Source: Gari tellinella (Eukaryota; Mollusca; Bivalvia; Cardiida; Psammobiidae). From it: 64,000 nt of DNA. The notes under the pieces were generated by a model. The model saw only the letters and a list, made by a program, of their open reading frames with translations. It was not told the origin of the DNA and searched no databases. The position numbers were made by a program, and so were the translations under genes. The DNA lies in contig OV277861.1 in NCBI GenBank assembly GCA_922989275.2, forward strand, positions 29,356,479 to 29,420,478. Reading direction: 5' to 3'. Below are positions 11,043 to 21,961 of this stretch, piece by piece (the first letter of the stretch is position 1; every line of letters begins with the position of its first letter).

Positions 11043-11265
11043 GTTAACACTTTGCTCCATGGCCTGTTTCTTGCATTGAAGATAAGTGACCACTTAAAAC
11101 ACACTGAAAGTAAAGCAGAATTTGCCATAAAGCACATTCTGCTTTTCTTTCAGTCTGTTTTAAGCTTTATCTGCTAGAATATAGAAATATATATTGGAAC
11201 TACTTTTGCAGAGGAGGAATATATTAAATGTGCTGAAAGGTGCTTCTAATAGAGGAAAGTGTTAA
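11043..11265 (+). mobile_element. Family A MITE
   Basis: It starts TTAACAC and ends GGAAAGTGTTAA. Hairpin 11094-11163. It shares its terminal TTAA with the C copy that follows. Confidence 0.8.
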
Positions 11266-11528
11266 CTCATGGACCCGTACTGATGAGTATGAATATACAC
11301 ATCCTTTACAAGCAGTGTACCTATGAGTCAGTTCATTAAATTTTGTATTAAGCAAAATGTAGACCCTGATAAAAGGGCTTCTATAGGAGTCCTATAATCA
11401 GTGTCTAGATTGTTTGTCATTTTGCAATATGATTGTAGAAAAACAAACAAAAAGCCCTAATGTCTAGACTTTCATGGATTAGAAATTAGAGTTGTCCATT
11501 TGAAGTTTCATGGAACAAGGAGTTCACC
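11262..11528 (+). mobile_element. Family C MITE
   Basis: It starts TTAACTC. Hairpin 11351-11417 carries several mismatches; the right flank AGAGTTGTCCATTTGAAGTT is intact. Confidence 0.75.
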
Positions 11529-11551
11529 GTTCAATGCTGATTTAGTAACAT

Positions 11552-11804
11552 GTTAATCCCATTTACCCATAGCCTGTTTAAAGTTTTGAAGATAGGTGAC
11601 CACTTAAAGCAGGTTGAAAGTAAAAAAGAATGCACCTTAAGGCGCATTCTGCTAGACTTTCAACCTGCTTTAAGCTATCATCTGCTAGAACATAGAAAGT
11701 ATTTTATTTAACATATTCAAAAATGTATTCAATTGGAACTGTATTCCTCAGTGAATGAATAAACTAGAGGCGTAAATAGGCATATTTATGGGGTAATGGG
11801 TTAT
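11552..11804 (+). mobile_element. Family A MITE, near full length
   Basis: It starts TTAATCCCATTTACCC, hairpin 11603-11674, and ends TTTATGGGGTAATGGGTTA. The terminal inverted repeats are recognisable. Confidence 0.8.
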
Positions 11805-12045
11805 GTTGCAGTTTTGAAATGGGGTATTTTCTTCTCATTGAAATGCAGATTTTACCATCTGATACTCTTAACACTTTGAATCTCAGCTCTAAAGATCTAA
11901 GAATCTCTATTTCAAAATCTACCTTTAAATTGATTGAACCAGCTTGTCGGAGTTTAGCTGAGACACTTTTGATATATGACCTGACTTACGCTTTATAAAA
12001 GGTGTAATGTAAATAATTGTGGACATTTCTCATGTGGACAGTATC

Positions 12046-12192
12046 ATTTTCAAATTAATTCCAGTCCATTCTTGACTGTTTAGGGCAGATGATTCTATAC
12101 AAGCCCTGATCTGGGTCCACATTGTGTTCATGGGACACTATACAGATACACTGTTTGTTGATGACACATACACATTACTAGGGTTCAATGGG
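12046..12192 (-). mobile_element. Degenerate family C fragment
   Basis: Reversed flank motifs (CCAGTCCATTCTTGACTG, GATACACTGTTTGTTGATG, ACTAGGGTTCAATGG) around an eroded hairpin. Confidence 0.55.
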
Positions 12193-12684
12193 TAGCCTGA
12201 TAGCCTGTTTCTAGCATTGAAGATAGGGTGACTACTTAAAGCAGATTGAAAGTAAAGCAGAATGCGCCTTAAGGCACATTCTGCTTTACCTTCAGCCTGC
12301 TTTAAGCTATCATGTGTTATTATATAGAAAATATTCCATATAATGTATATTCATGACTGATTAACTCTTTCCTCCCTGAAACTTTAAATGGAAAATTCCA
12401 GTTTCCATTTTAGTCTAGTCCATTTCTGACTTTTAAGGGTTGTTTTTGTCAATGTTTAGCATTATGACAAATAGTGAAGACCCTGATCAGAGGGCTCCTT
12501 TCGGAGCCCTCTGATCTGGGTCTTCACTGTTTGCACAGGACAAGTGTACTATTCACATGTACACTGTTTGAAAAGGATGCCTATAAGCGGGACTAGGGTT
12601 CAAAGAGTTGAATTGGAACTATATTCTCCAGCAGATGAATAAATCATATACGCTAAAAGGTGCTTGTATTGGGGAAAGGGTTAA
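12187..12684 (+). mobile_element. Family A MITE interrupted by a C element
   Basis: A hairpin 12236-12305 and left half, then at 12612 the right half resumes (ATTGGAACTATATTCTCC...GGGAAAGGGTTAA). Intact A copies read GACTG-TA-TTAA-ATTGG at this point, so the insert sits exactly in a TTAA. Confidence 0.85.
12361..12611 (-). mobile_element. Family C MITE inserted in a TTAA of family A
   Basis: It runs TTAACTCTTTCC...GGTTCAAAGAGTTGA. The hairpin at about 12468-12533 has arms ending GGCTCC/GGAGCC. The flanking TTAA/TTGA is the duplicated target with one change, giving a direct view of TTAA-specific insertion. Confidence 0.85.
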
Positions 12685-12703
12685 GTATTAGGTGTTTCAA
12701 ACT

Positions 12704-12859
12704 AGTGACTGCTTAAAGCAAGGTTGCAGTAAAATAGATAGCTCCTTTAAGAGCTTTCTATTTTATTGCCACAATGCTTTAAGCTGTCAAGGTATCGCCT
12801 GTCTTTTATACAACCAATTAGCCTTCTTTCAGTGGTCGTTGTAGAGAGGTTTTACTGTT
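12704..12859 (+). mobile_element. Family F MITE
   Basis: Hairpin 12711-12784 (GCTTAAAGCAAGGTTGCAG with its partner) and right terminus GTGGTCGTTGTAGAGAGGTT. The left end is worn. Confidence 0.65.
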
Positions 12860-13435
12860 GTATCATCAGATTTTGTATTTCATACTGTTAAATACAATTA
12901 AATCTGATTCTTATGTCTTCAACAAACCCAATGAGGTGATTCTATTTGAAAATGACAATTGGGTTTGTTTAGTGGTCTCCAATACAAGTACACCATGTTA
13001 ACATTTTACTCATTTTACTTAATCAACATTTTACTTAAATATCTCAGGGAAATTCTTGTTATTACCTCATGTATGTAACTTGTTATTGTCAAAATTTGCA
13101 TGTGATGACTATATGTCGGCCATCAAGTGTTGCCCTTGTCCGTATGGGAACTATATCCGCCATTCCACCTCATGCAGAACCAATGTTAAGGTTTTGCAGT
13201 TTAGATCAGTAGTGAACAAAATACTAGAGCTAGGGTCATACAACTTCACATATGTAAGCGCCTCAAATGAGTTCAGCATGTTGCATTTGTCTTATTTCCT
13301 TGAACTGTGACCATAACCTCTGTTATGTGACCTAGGTTAAGACTTAATTAGTTATGGACTTATAAAATGCATTTATGGTCAAGCATACTGCAGGGCATCC
13401 ATGTTTTACAATCATATTCTTATTTGTGTACAGAC
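12860..13435. other. Unassigned AT-rich stretch
   Basis: No exon, hairpin or repeat family is recognised. A short frame at 13056-13310 has no familiar motif and is not called as a gene. Confidence 0.4.
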
Positions 13436-13625
13436 AGTACAGTGGAGAAGTTATTATATCCTGTTTAAACAAAACACAATGCACTAAAATGTAGAAAATT
13501 ACAACTTTCTGACATTGTCAGGTTTTATTTTAATGATTATAAATCTGAGTGGCAAACAGTTTGGAGCCTGATCAGACGCCGAGTTTCCCGGCGTCTGATC
13601 TGGCTCCAAACTGTTTGCAATAGAA
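13436..13625 (+). mobile_element. Family G-type element with perfect-edge B core
   Basis: It opens ACAGTGGAGAAGTTATTATA. The hairpin at 13552-13618 (GCAAACAGTTTGGAGCC...) has long arms with a single T-T mismatch. The right end is not recognised. Confidence 0.65.
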
Positions 13626-14068
13626 ACATTGGTTTACATGTAAAGGTGTTAATTGGGGGGAAATGATTTGTTCTCCATTGCATTTGTAAAGCATGTACAT
13701 GTATATATACAATAAACCAGACTGTAAACTAAATCATTGTTTTGGTGTAAAATTTCGAACTTCATCACATCCTAAAGTAGATCTCATACTATTTGAACTT
13801 TCCAGGTTTTGCGCTTAAGGTCATTGTCAAACATACTTTGTTATATACATAAATGTAATGACAGGAAATTTACAGATGGAAGTTGTGACTACTGTGTAAA
13901 AGGACGTTTACTAAAACTTGATATTGTTGTTCCTAATTTCATGCTCGGCCATCTGTTCGTTTAAGACTTTCTGACTAAGTATTGAACCGAATTCCGTGTT
14001 GTAAGCAGGCGAATTATGTACCATACGTAGTACGCTGGAAATATTACTTCTGACCACCTTAAAAATTC

Positions 14069-14414
14069 GTCGGTCCCTCTCTATAACAAAAACCAATGGG
14101 AGTATTTTGTTAAGTGTTGTTCTGAGGGATGTTATTATTGGAATGGGGTTATAACTACTCTTTCTGTCCATTGGCAAACAATTTGAACACCGATCAGACG
14201 CCGCGTAACGATCTGGGTTCAAACTGTCATGCGTCTTTATCTTTGTTCTGTCAAAAATGTCTATTGAGAAAAAGCAGCAAACGACAACTTAAAGCAGACG
14301 ATATGTCAACAGTGAATGCTAAGACATAAATACTATAATAGGGAAACAGCGACAGGCAGTATTGTAAGGAGGGAATCGTTCGGAGGAGGACCGTTTTAGG
14401 AAGGGAGAACTGTA
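14069..14414 (+). mobile_element. Family D MITE
   Basis: Left GTCGGTCCCTCTCTATAAC, core hairpin 14173-14230 (shortened), conserved AAAGCAGACGATAT, right GGAAGGGAGAACTGTA. Confidence 0.75.
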
Positions 14415-14560
14415 AACGAAACATTTGCATAAAATTGCAGACGACAAAGAGTGTAAAGTTTAGACATTATTTTACATCGAGTATGAAAAAAGTTCTAACG
14501 ACTTTTGCAAATCACTTACGATGTCGCAACTGGTGATGTTTACTCAGTCGGTTCTGACCG

Positions 14561-14760
14561 TTAACCTTTTCACTTTCAATGACGCCATAAAGCGCGTTTT
14601 GCAAACAGGCATCTGATCAGGACCCAAACCGTTTGACACTCTTATCGATATTTATTTAGTCATACAGCCTTAAGTCTGACTTTGAAACGTGTCTTGCAGA
14701 CTAGAATAAAGCAGTGAAGGGGTAGAACTCTCCCGAATAATTTGATCATGAAAGGGTTAA
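14561..14760 (+). mobile_element. Family B MITE
   Basis: Bounded by TTAACCTTTTCAC and GAAAGGGTTAA. The hairpin is reduced to GCAAACAGGCATCTGATCAG...CAAACCGTTTGAC. Confidence 0.75.
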
Positions 14761-14934
14761 AACGGACGTTTTAATTTGGCGAAGAAAAAGTTGGGTGAAT
14801 GGTTCACAAAGAGGTTCCGCACTTCTACCTGCATAGCATTAACTTCACATTCAGGGTTGCCATAAGTTGACATGAAAAATCCTAAGAATTACTAATATGC
14901 ATTTTTCAAGTGTGCTTTAACGAATGGTACATTT

Positions 14935-15060
14935 ACCCTTAAGCCTGTTTTATTGACGTGTGGCTACTTAAAGCAGGCTGGAAGTAAAGCAGAATGCGCA
15001 TTAAGGCACATTCTGCTTTACTTTCAGTCTGCTTTAAGCTACCATGTACTTGAAAATAAT
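14935..15060 (+). mobile_element. Family A MITE, left part and hairpin
   Basis: Hairpin 14967-15038 pairs CTTAAAGCAGGCTGGAAGTA with its complement; the right half is missing. Confidence 0.7.
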
Positions 15061-15249
15061 CCGAAGATTTAGGGAAAATCCGGAGAAATGGCAGCCCTTC
15101 ACATTTCTGTGCTACACACATTAGATTCACCACCTTATTTGGAGTATTAGAGGAACTCCTTAGTGCAACTAAAACCTCTGCGCTTCTTTATCCCTTCATT
15201 GCGATTACGCCATCTGCTTGAGACAAGAGTCTGTGTTATCATACTTGTG

Positions 15250-16130
15250 GGATGTTAGATAGGAATCGCCTTTGCCGTCTGTCCGTCATCGTTAGCGCAA
15301 CTCCGCCTATACACCGTTCATGGCTTTTTGAGGAAAAATCACATATTAATAGAGCACATTGGAAAGATGGGCATAGAAAACTATCTTTCCATTCCGACAT
15401 TTCTAAGGGAAGATACTTTAATGTTAATGTTTCATGTATTATTGGTATGTTTCATGTATTATTAGTTATAAGCGCTCGTTACCGCAAATTCTCCTGCACC
15501 ATTCATCGGATTTCAACAAAACTTCACAGGCAGGCTGATACAGTAACATCTACAGATCTGCATGTAGAAATGTTTTTCCATTCAACCATTTCAAAGCAGA
15601 GATGTTTTAAAAGTATATAATTTCATACATAACGCGCTCATAAGCAAAACTTCACGTGTTGATAGAATACCATCTACAAATACATTTTCTATTTCGCCCA
15701 TAACTGAACGTTAACCCCTTCACTGCCTTACCCTAAGTACAATAGTTATTTGCAAGCAGCTTGGATCCTGGTCAGACGCCGCGTAACGCGGCGTCTGATC
15801 AGGATCCAAACTGCTCGACACTCTAAGTCAAAATACTTAAAAATTGTTTTTTAGAAATAGGAACAGACGACAATTGTTTAAATATGATGACGTCATGGCA
15901 ATGAAGGGGTTAATGTGTCGTGCATTATAGTTCATAAACGCTTCACAGGTTGATAGAGACCCATCTTCTGCTACAAATCTACATGAGCAAATGTCTACAG
16001 AAAAAATGTTTTCCATTTCAAAGGTAAGCCTATTATTCAAAATGGAGATAACTTTGATGTTACATGCATTCGATTCCTACACTATTCATCGGATTTTGAC
16101 AAAATTGTACATGTGATACAGCGCGGCGGG
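15250..16130. repeat. Degenerate repeats of an unknown element, with a B insertion
   Basis: Related segments (CATCGGATTT..ACAAAA, CACAGG..GATA..CATCT..TACAAATCTACAT, CATTTC) recur at about 15490-15570, 15640-15690, 15930-16030 and 16070-16120. A 23-base segment near 15430-15470 (ATGTTTCATGTATTATT) is duplicated in tandem. The frame at 15252-15620 has no known domain and is probably not a gene. Confidence 0.4.
15711..15913 (+). mobile_element. Family B MITE, full length (203 bp)
   Basis: The terminal inverted repeats are TTAACCCCTTCACTGCC and (reversed) TTAACCCCTTCATTGCC. The hairpin at about 15752-15817 has GACGCCGCG-TAAC-GCGGCGTC at its tip. The GCAGACGACAATT-type motif (here ACAGACGACAATTG) follows. 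This is the clearest reference copy of the family. The TTAA plus CCC start resembles piggyBac-type ends. Confidence 0.88.
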
Positions 16131-16137
16131 GACATTA

Positions 16138-16300
16138 GTTAGCCCTTTGGCGACAATTCTAGTTTCTCCAATTTCACTTTTAGGGTAAAATGATTTAAGT
16201 AATATCGTATTGAGTGTGTAACCGTTATTTCATCCCGATCGCCGAGTAACTCGGCGTCTGAATAGAATCGAAACTGTTTGCAAATAACCACCATGAATAT
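16138..16300 (+). mobile_element. Worn family B element
   Basis: GTTAGCCCTTTGGCG at the left and hairpin 16230-16285 with GCCGAGTAACTCGGC at its tip. Confidence 0.6.
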
Positions 16301-16341
16301 TCAGAGGGAAGGTGTATGTGTGTAGAGGCGGGACGGGACGT

Positions 16342-16658
16342 TACAGCGCTCCCTCCCAACAACGACTCTCTCCTTATATACAACGACCCTTGCTGCTATC
16401 CCCAAAACAAAATATTCCCATCCGTTCTTTTCATGGCTGCAATGCCGTCAGCTTAGATTTGTCGTCTGCTGTTTTTCTCAGTTACATAAGACATTTTTTA
16501 GAGATAAAATACTTAATGACGAGTGACAAACAGCTTTAATCCAGATCAGACGCCGCGTAACGTCAGACGTCAATTTCCCTCCCTATAACGACTCCCTCCG
16601 AACAACGTACACAATATTTGTCTCCCATTAGGTGTCGTTGTAGAGAGGGAACGCTGTA
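16342..16658 (-). mobile_element. Family D MITE, full length (317 bp)
   Basis: Both ends are clear: TACAGCGCTCCCTCCCAAC and (reversed) TACAGCGTTCCCTCTCTAC. The core hairpin near 16530-16575 is partly deleted. Confidence 0.82.
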
Positions 16659-16824
16659 TCTTTCTTTCAAAAGAGCAGTTTCAACTTTCAATGGAATACA
16701 AAGAAAAGAGAGAAGTTGCAGCTGGCGCTATTTGGTGACGCGTGTTTTGTACGTTTAAGGAATAACTGATTACGTATTCGCTCACTGTAATCCAGTAACG
16801 ACTCTTAAACGTATTACAGTTGAC

Positions 16825-16989
16825 TACAGTCGAATTTCGATATCTCGAACTCGGTTATGTCGACATACCCGTAGTTCGAAGTTAAAACGTGGCTTAGACT
16901 GAACCCAACATGAAATAATGGTATTCATGTGTCTATAAATATCGGTCTGTTCGAGTTAAGTGAGTTCGAGATATCGAAGTTTGACAGTA
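16825..16989. mobile_element. Family E element (pogo/Tigger-like ends)
   Basis: It runs from TACAGTCGAATTTCGATATC to GAGATATCGAAGTTTGACAG. The middle has CCCGTAGTTCGAAG. CAGT..GAA...CGATAT termini are typical of pogo/Tigger-derived MITEs; that assignment is inference. Confidence 0.75.
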
Positions 16990-17074
16990 GTTTGAAAAGT
17001 TATCCAATGCTTTCTCTAAAGTTTAAATACAGTAACCCATTTAAGATGTGTTAAGGCAGGTGACTGCTTAAACT

Positions 17075-17310
17075 AATAACCTCATAAATACGCCTTGTAC
17101 GTCTTCAAATTATTTCCATGGAAGAAAGTAGATCAATTTAATAAAGTCGTGAATTTGTGTCATAAATATATTTTCTTTATGCTAGCAGATTGTAGCTTAA
17201 AGCAGGCTGAAAGTAAATTAGAATGTGCCATAAAGCACATTCTGTTTTACTTTCAACCTGCTTTAAGTGTCGCATTTCTTCAATGCTAGAAACAGGCTAT
17301 GGAGGCTATG
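17075..17310 (-). mobile_element. Family A MITE
   Basis: TAACCTCATAAATACGCC at the left, hairpin 17196-17266, then AGAAACAGGCTATGG. Confidence 0.75.
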
Positions 17311-17480
17311 GGTTTGAAATCAGAAATATTCTGAAGTAACTTTATCTTTTTGTTTTCAACTGACACTTGAATCAACATCAGCAGCCCATGAGTAATTTAT
17401 CCCGAGTCCAGTGGAGTTTTTCCAAACCGTTTTTATCCTAACCAATCATGGCATAGGCTGCGGCGACTGATCAGATTTTT

Positions 17481-19415
17481 AGCTCACCTGAGCCGAAGGC
17501 TCAAGGTGAGCTGTTGTGATCGCCCTCCGTCTGTCCATCTGTCCGTCTGTCCGTCCGTTCAAATTTTACTTCAAGCGACATCTCCTCTGAAACCGCGAGT
17601 TTGAGGGAAAAACTAAATTGCTGATGGTGTTCCTTGGATGCTTCTCTACAGAAATCGTTAAAATAAAATTCAAATGTCTACTTATTGAAATTTATTAAAA
17701 AAAAAGTGAAACACTTTAAACAAGTTGTTTGTAAAAAACCACTGTTCCCACACCTTAGATATTGCAGGAATAGTATCTTCTACTAAATCACTTTCAAAAT
17801 TGTAAAAAATCAAAACCCTAGGGTCAAATTTGACTCAACCCTGGCCGTATCAGTGCTTTTTGATGCAGGTCTGACAGTAAAACTCTCTAATGATCCGTTT
17901 TTATACAGACCCATTTTATCTTCCAGGCTAAGAAGCTACCCTTATACTAAATGCAACATTTTTGCAAACAGTTTGGATCCAGGTCAGATGCCACATAATG
18001 CAGCATCTAATCTTGATCTAAACTACATATTTTCTTATATTTAGAAAATATAAGTTATTATTTTTTACATATTTCACATACAAACATTTGGAGCAGACAA
18101 CAGTTCAGCATGATAATAGTCATTTCTCCCTGAGACCGTCTCTTATTGCATAACTGACCCATAGCTAGCTCTGAACTCAGGTCACTGAGATACATAGCAG
18201 AATTGATGATGTCTGCTATTTTATGCTCAAGCACAATTTAGTTCAAGGCATATTACTTTTGGTCTGTCTGTTTGTTTGTTTGTTTATCTTTCTGTCTATC
18301 AGTCCACAATTAATTCTTGGCCATAAACAGTATGGATCCAGGTCAGATGCCACATAATGCTGCATCTAATCTGGATCCAAACTATTTGCCACTCATTTAC
18401 ATATAGTTTCTTATATTTAGAAAATGTAAATAATGATATTTATTAACCTATTAACCCATACATATTCCTTTTTATGTCTTTAATTTATTCTTCCACAGAA
18501 GAAAATAATTTCACTTTATACAGTCATTGTTGTCTTTAACAATTATTGCTTCAAATGACATCTCCTCATATACCGCTGAAAAGATTTCAACCAAACTTTA
18601 CACGAATGTTCCTTGGGTCAAGTTGTTTCAAAATTGTTCAAAGAATTAAAAACAATGTAGAACTCTGGTTGCCATGGCAACCAAGTGAAAAAATAAGGAA
18701 ATCTTAAAAAATCTTCTTGTCTGAAACTACAAGGGCCAGATCTTAGACATTTGTCACATAGCATCATCTACAGGTCCTCTATCAAGTTTGTACAAACTAT
18801 GCCCCTGTGGTCAAAATTGGCCCCTTCCCGGGGTCACAGTTTACATAGAGTTATATAGTGAAATTTTCAAACGTCTTCTCCTCTGAAACTAATATGGCCA
18901 GAGCTTTGATATCTGGCATGGTGACACTTTTAGATGTCCTATACCAATAAGGTTCAAATGGTTCTGGTCGATTGCATATCATCTACAGGTCCTCTATCAA
19001 GTTTGTACAAATTATGCCCCTGGGGTCAAAATTAGCCCCACCCGGGGGTCACAGTTTTCAAACGTCTTCTTTTCTGAAGCTAATATAGCCAGAGCTTTGA
19101 TATTTGGCATGGTGTTACTTCTAGATGTCCTTTATCTATTTTGTTCAAATGGTTCCAGTCTGTTGCATATGTAGGTCACAGGAGCTAAAAATAGATTTTT
19201 TCAATGGAAACTTAAAAAAAATCTTCATGTCTAGAACCCTAGTACCCTGATCTTAGATATTTGGAACATAGCATCATCTACAGGTCCTCTATTAAGATTG
19301 TTCAAATTATGCCCCTCGGGTAAAAAATGACCCCGTCCTGGACATAAATCATTATCTCCATTTTGATGTACAGCTATTCTCAGGTGAGCGACATATGCCC
19401 CATGGGGCTCTTGTT
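17481..19415 (+). mobile_element. L element 1 (AGCTCACCTG...GGTGAGCG...CTCTTGTT)
   Basis: The head is a small hairpin (AGCTCACCTGAGCC / GGCTCAAGGTGAGCT) followed by a CCGTCTGTCC-rich stretch. The tail is CAGGTGAGCGACATATGCCC...GGGGCTCTTGTT. The interior contains two or three related segments of about 250 bases (CATCATCTACAGGTCCTCTA at about 18760, 18975 and 19265). No coding frame is seen. Two B-type hairpins and an A fragment (about 18448-18530) are inserted. Confidence 0.75.
17960..18440 (+). repeat. Two B-type hairpins of one subfamily inside L1
   Basis: Hairpins at about 17963-18023 and 18322-18389 share CAGATGCCACATAATGC and GCATCTAATC plus the same downstream TTCTTATATTTAGAAAAT segment. 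They are a direct pair about 358 bases apart, either two insertions or one duplication. Confidence 0.65.
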
Positions 19416-19558
19416 AACTGTTTAACAGTCATTTCAATATATCTCAAATCAAAATTCCTAAGATCTAACTGAAAAAAAAGACATTTTTAACCAAATGTGG
19501 TCATGATAGTTAAGGGGTTAAAATGTTGGCTTCTGTTGACCAAATATTAATTCCTGTG

Positions 19559-19813
19559 TTAAACCTTTATCCCATAGCCTGTATGTATAGTTTTGAAGAC
19601 ATGTTACCACTTAAAACAGGTTGTAAGTAAAGCAGAATTCGCCCTTAGGCGCATTCTGCTTTACTTACAGCCTGCTTTAAGCAATCATCTGCTACAATAT
19701 ATAGGAACTAGTTATTTTGGGCACATGTTCAGTACTGTAAAAATTTGAACTGTTTTTTTAGTTAAGGAATAAATTAAATGCGCTAAAAGATGTTTCTATT
19801 GGGAAAAGGGTTC
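19559..19813 (+). mobile_element. Family A MITE, full length
   Basis: TTAAACCTTTATCCC at the left, GGGAAAAGGGTTC at the right. Hairpin 19611-19680 carries GTAAGTAAAG in one arm and CTTTACTTAC in the other; most copies have GAAAGTAAAG/CTTTACTTTC. Confidence 0.82.
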
Positions 19814-20036
19814 AACAGACAGTATAGGGCTCAATTTGACAACACAGTACAAAAGTTATACAAGCAGCTAACAATTTCAAATCAAGATGAAAATAAATCA
19901 TTTGTCTGCATCAAATACCCAAAACACATTGAGAACCTTTAGTTGTCTGGGAGAGCACTCTTTATCTCTTCGGAAAATATAAACCATTTTCATAGCTGAT
20001 AAAGTCAATAACATGATAAAATAAACACAATCTTAC

Positions 20037-20288
20037 AGTTACCGTGAAGAAAACGTTATTCTTTCCCAATAAACGCGTTTTCGCTAAAACTATTATTTGC
20101 AGTGCAAACAGTTTGGAGCCAGATCAGACGCCGGGTAATCCGGCGTCTGATCAGGCTCCAAACTGTTTACCACCAAGATAAACAAGAATTATCAGAATTG
20201 TCCAAAAGTTGTTCTTTTCTACGTTTTAGTGCTTTGCGTTTGCGTACGTTTGCGTTTAAACGGGAAAGAATAACAGATTCTCCACTGT
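20037..20288 (+). mobile_element. Family G element with B core
   Basis: Left CAGTTACCGTGAAGAAAACG, right GAATAACAGATTCTCCACTG. Hairpin 20104-20169 pairs GTTTGGAGCCAGATCAGACG with its complement, with one A-A mismatch. Confidence 0.75.
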
Positions 20289-20760
20289 ACCGTGAAGAAA
20301 ACGTTATTATTTCCCAATAAAACGCGTTTACACTTAATCTATTATTTCTATTGCAAACAGTTTGGAGCCAGATCAGAAGCCGTGTAAACCAGCGTCTGGT
20401 CCGGCTCCAAACTGTTTGCTATACATTCGGCTGAGCGGTCATTCGGACTGAAAGTAGACTTTAACTGGTACTTTTTACTTTTTTTAGATTTAAATGAACA
20501 TTTAGAATTGTCAATAAGTTGTCACTTTCCACATTATATTGCAGTCGTCAGATGCAGTCAGTGTGTGCCAATGTCAGAGGACTCCTCAAGGAGCTCTCTG
20601 GTCAAGGTCTGCACTGTTTGCCAGTTCGCAATTATTTGTTTAAACCACATTTAAATATTTGGAAATGGGCTTGACGTAATTGGAAAATGGAATTGTCCAT
20701 TTGAAGTTACAGGGGCCAGTGAGTTGTACCTTCACTATTACAACCACTCAAAATTGGTAC
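20284..20760 (+). mobile_element. Second family G element and a C fragment
   Basis: The same left end restarts at CTGTACCGTGAAGAAAACG. Hairpin 20353-20419. A family C hairpin and right flank follow at 20555-20730. Confidence 0.6.
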
Positions 20761-21342
20761 AATAGAGAAAGTGATATTCTTTCCCGTTTAAACGCAAACA
20801 AAACTAAAACGCATTGCTATAAAATGTAGAAAATGGCAAGTTTTTGAGAATTCTGATTGCTCCTTTTTATCTGAATGGCGAATACATGTAGTTTGTATAA
20901 CCTGGCCAGACGCCGGGTCTGATCTGGCTCCAAACTTTTGGGAATGTAAGTACAGCGCTCCCTCTCTACAACGACACTCAATGGGAGACAAATATTGTGT
21001 TCGTTTTTCGGGAGGGAAATTGGCTAACATTTGCAAACAGATTGAATCCAGATCAGTCGCCGCGTCACGCGGCGTCTGATCTGGATTCAAGCTGTTTGTC
21101 ATTCGTCATTAATGTCAAAACATTCATTATGTAACTTTAAGTAAAACAGCAGACGACAACTTTAAGCAGACGATATTGCATCAATTAAAACGTTAGACAT
21201 AATTGTCCTGTTTAGGGAACTGTGGCAAGTGCCGTTGTAAGGCGGGAGTCAGTTTTGGGAGGGTCGTTGCGGGGAGGAAGCACTGTAACAGTGTTAGCGT
21301 AAAACGCGTTTATTTGGAAAGAAATAACGTCTTCTACAATAT
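20755..21342. mobile_element. Third family G element interrupted by D
   Basis: Left ACAATAGAGAAAGTGATATT and right TTGGAAAGAAATAACGTCTT enclose a short B-type hairpin (20888-20945) and the D copy at 20951-21287. Confidence 0.6.
20951..21287 (+). mobile_element. Family D MITE, full length (337 bp), nested
   Basis: Ends TACAGCGCTCCCTCTCTAC and (reversed) TACAGTGCTTCCTCC. Hairpin 21033-21099 (CAAACAGATTGAATCCAG...). AGCAGACGACAACTTTAAGC is the internal motif shared with family B. Confidence 0.85.
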
Positions 21343-21372
21343 AGATCTACATGTAGGCAGCTGTCAGCCTAA

Positions 21373-21450
21373 AGTATTCTGAAAACTGGCTGTTTACTTG
21401 CAGCAGTAGTCAGTATTCTGAAAACTGGCTGTTTACTTGCAGCAGTAGTC
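21373..21450 (+). repeat. Exact 39-bp tandem duplication
   Basis: The 39-base unit starting AGTATTCTGAAAACTGGC is present twice without a visible difference (21373-21411 and 21412-21450). Confidence 0.9.
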
Positions 21451-21751
21451 TGCTGTTGTTATGATAATGTTTTATGTCCCTTCAGACACTAAAAAACACA
21501 TCCTTCAGTCTATATCTGTATGTCAGCATCGATTCATCACCAGCTTGGCATGTCTGGTCACTCTGGTGTCAGGGCGGCAGCGGTTGCTGAGACAATGTTT
21601 TACAATCGAAGGGAAATAACTACTGCCTGGAATATACGCACAAATCGTAGTTGAGTGTTGGTTGTTCAAGAGTTGCTTTATCTTTGCCAACAATCAATAT
21701 CCAAATTCCAAAGTGTCTGTTGCTCTCATACTATTTCTATACATATAACTA

Positions 21752-21959
21752 CAGTCGAACTTTGATACCTCAACTCGCTTACTGATCTCGAATTTTCAAG
21801 AAATTTGACAATTCATTTAATTATTAAATTTTCTATCTCGCTTATAAGTCGAACATATCCATATTTCGAAGCTAAAACGTGGCTAACGTTTTAACTTCGA
21901 AATATGGATGTGTTCGACTTAAGTTAGTTTGAGATATCACTCATATCAAAGTTTGACCT
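21752..21959. mobile_element. Family E element
   Basis: CAGTCGAACTTTGATACCTC at the left and ATCAAAGTTTGACCT at the right. A long inner inverted repeat (TCGAACATATCCATATTTCG / CGAAATATGGATGTGTTCGA) lies at about 21850-21920. Confidence 0.75.
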
Positions 21960-21961
21960 TA

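Noticed and set aside
15252..15620. 122-codon frame
   Set aside because: It lies over degenerate repeats including a tandem duplication, with no recognisable protein motif.
20102..20320. Small frame with an Arg-rich start in the G element
   Set aside because: It starts in a hairpin arm and has no homology I can recognise.
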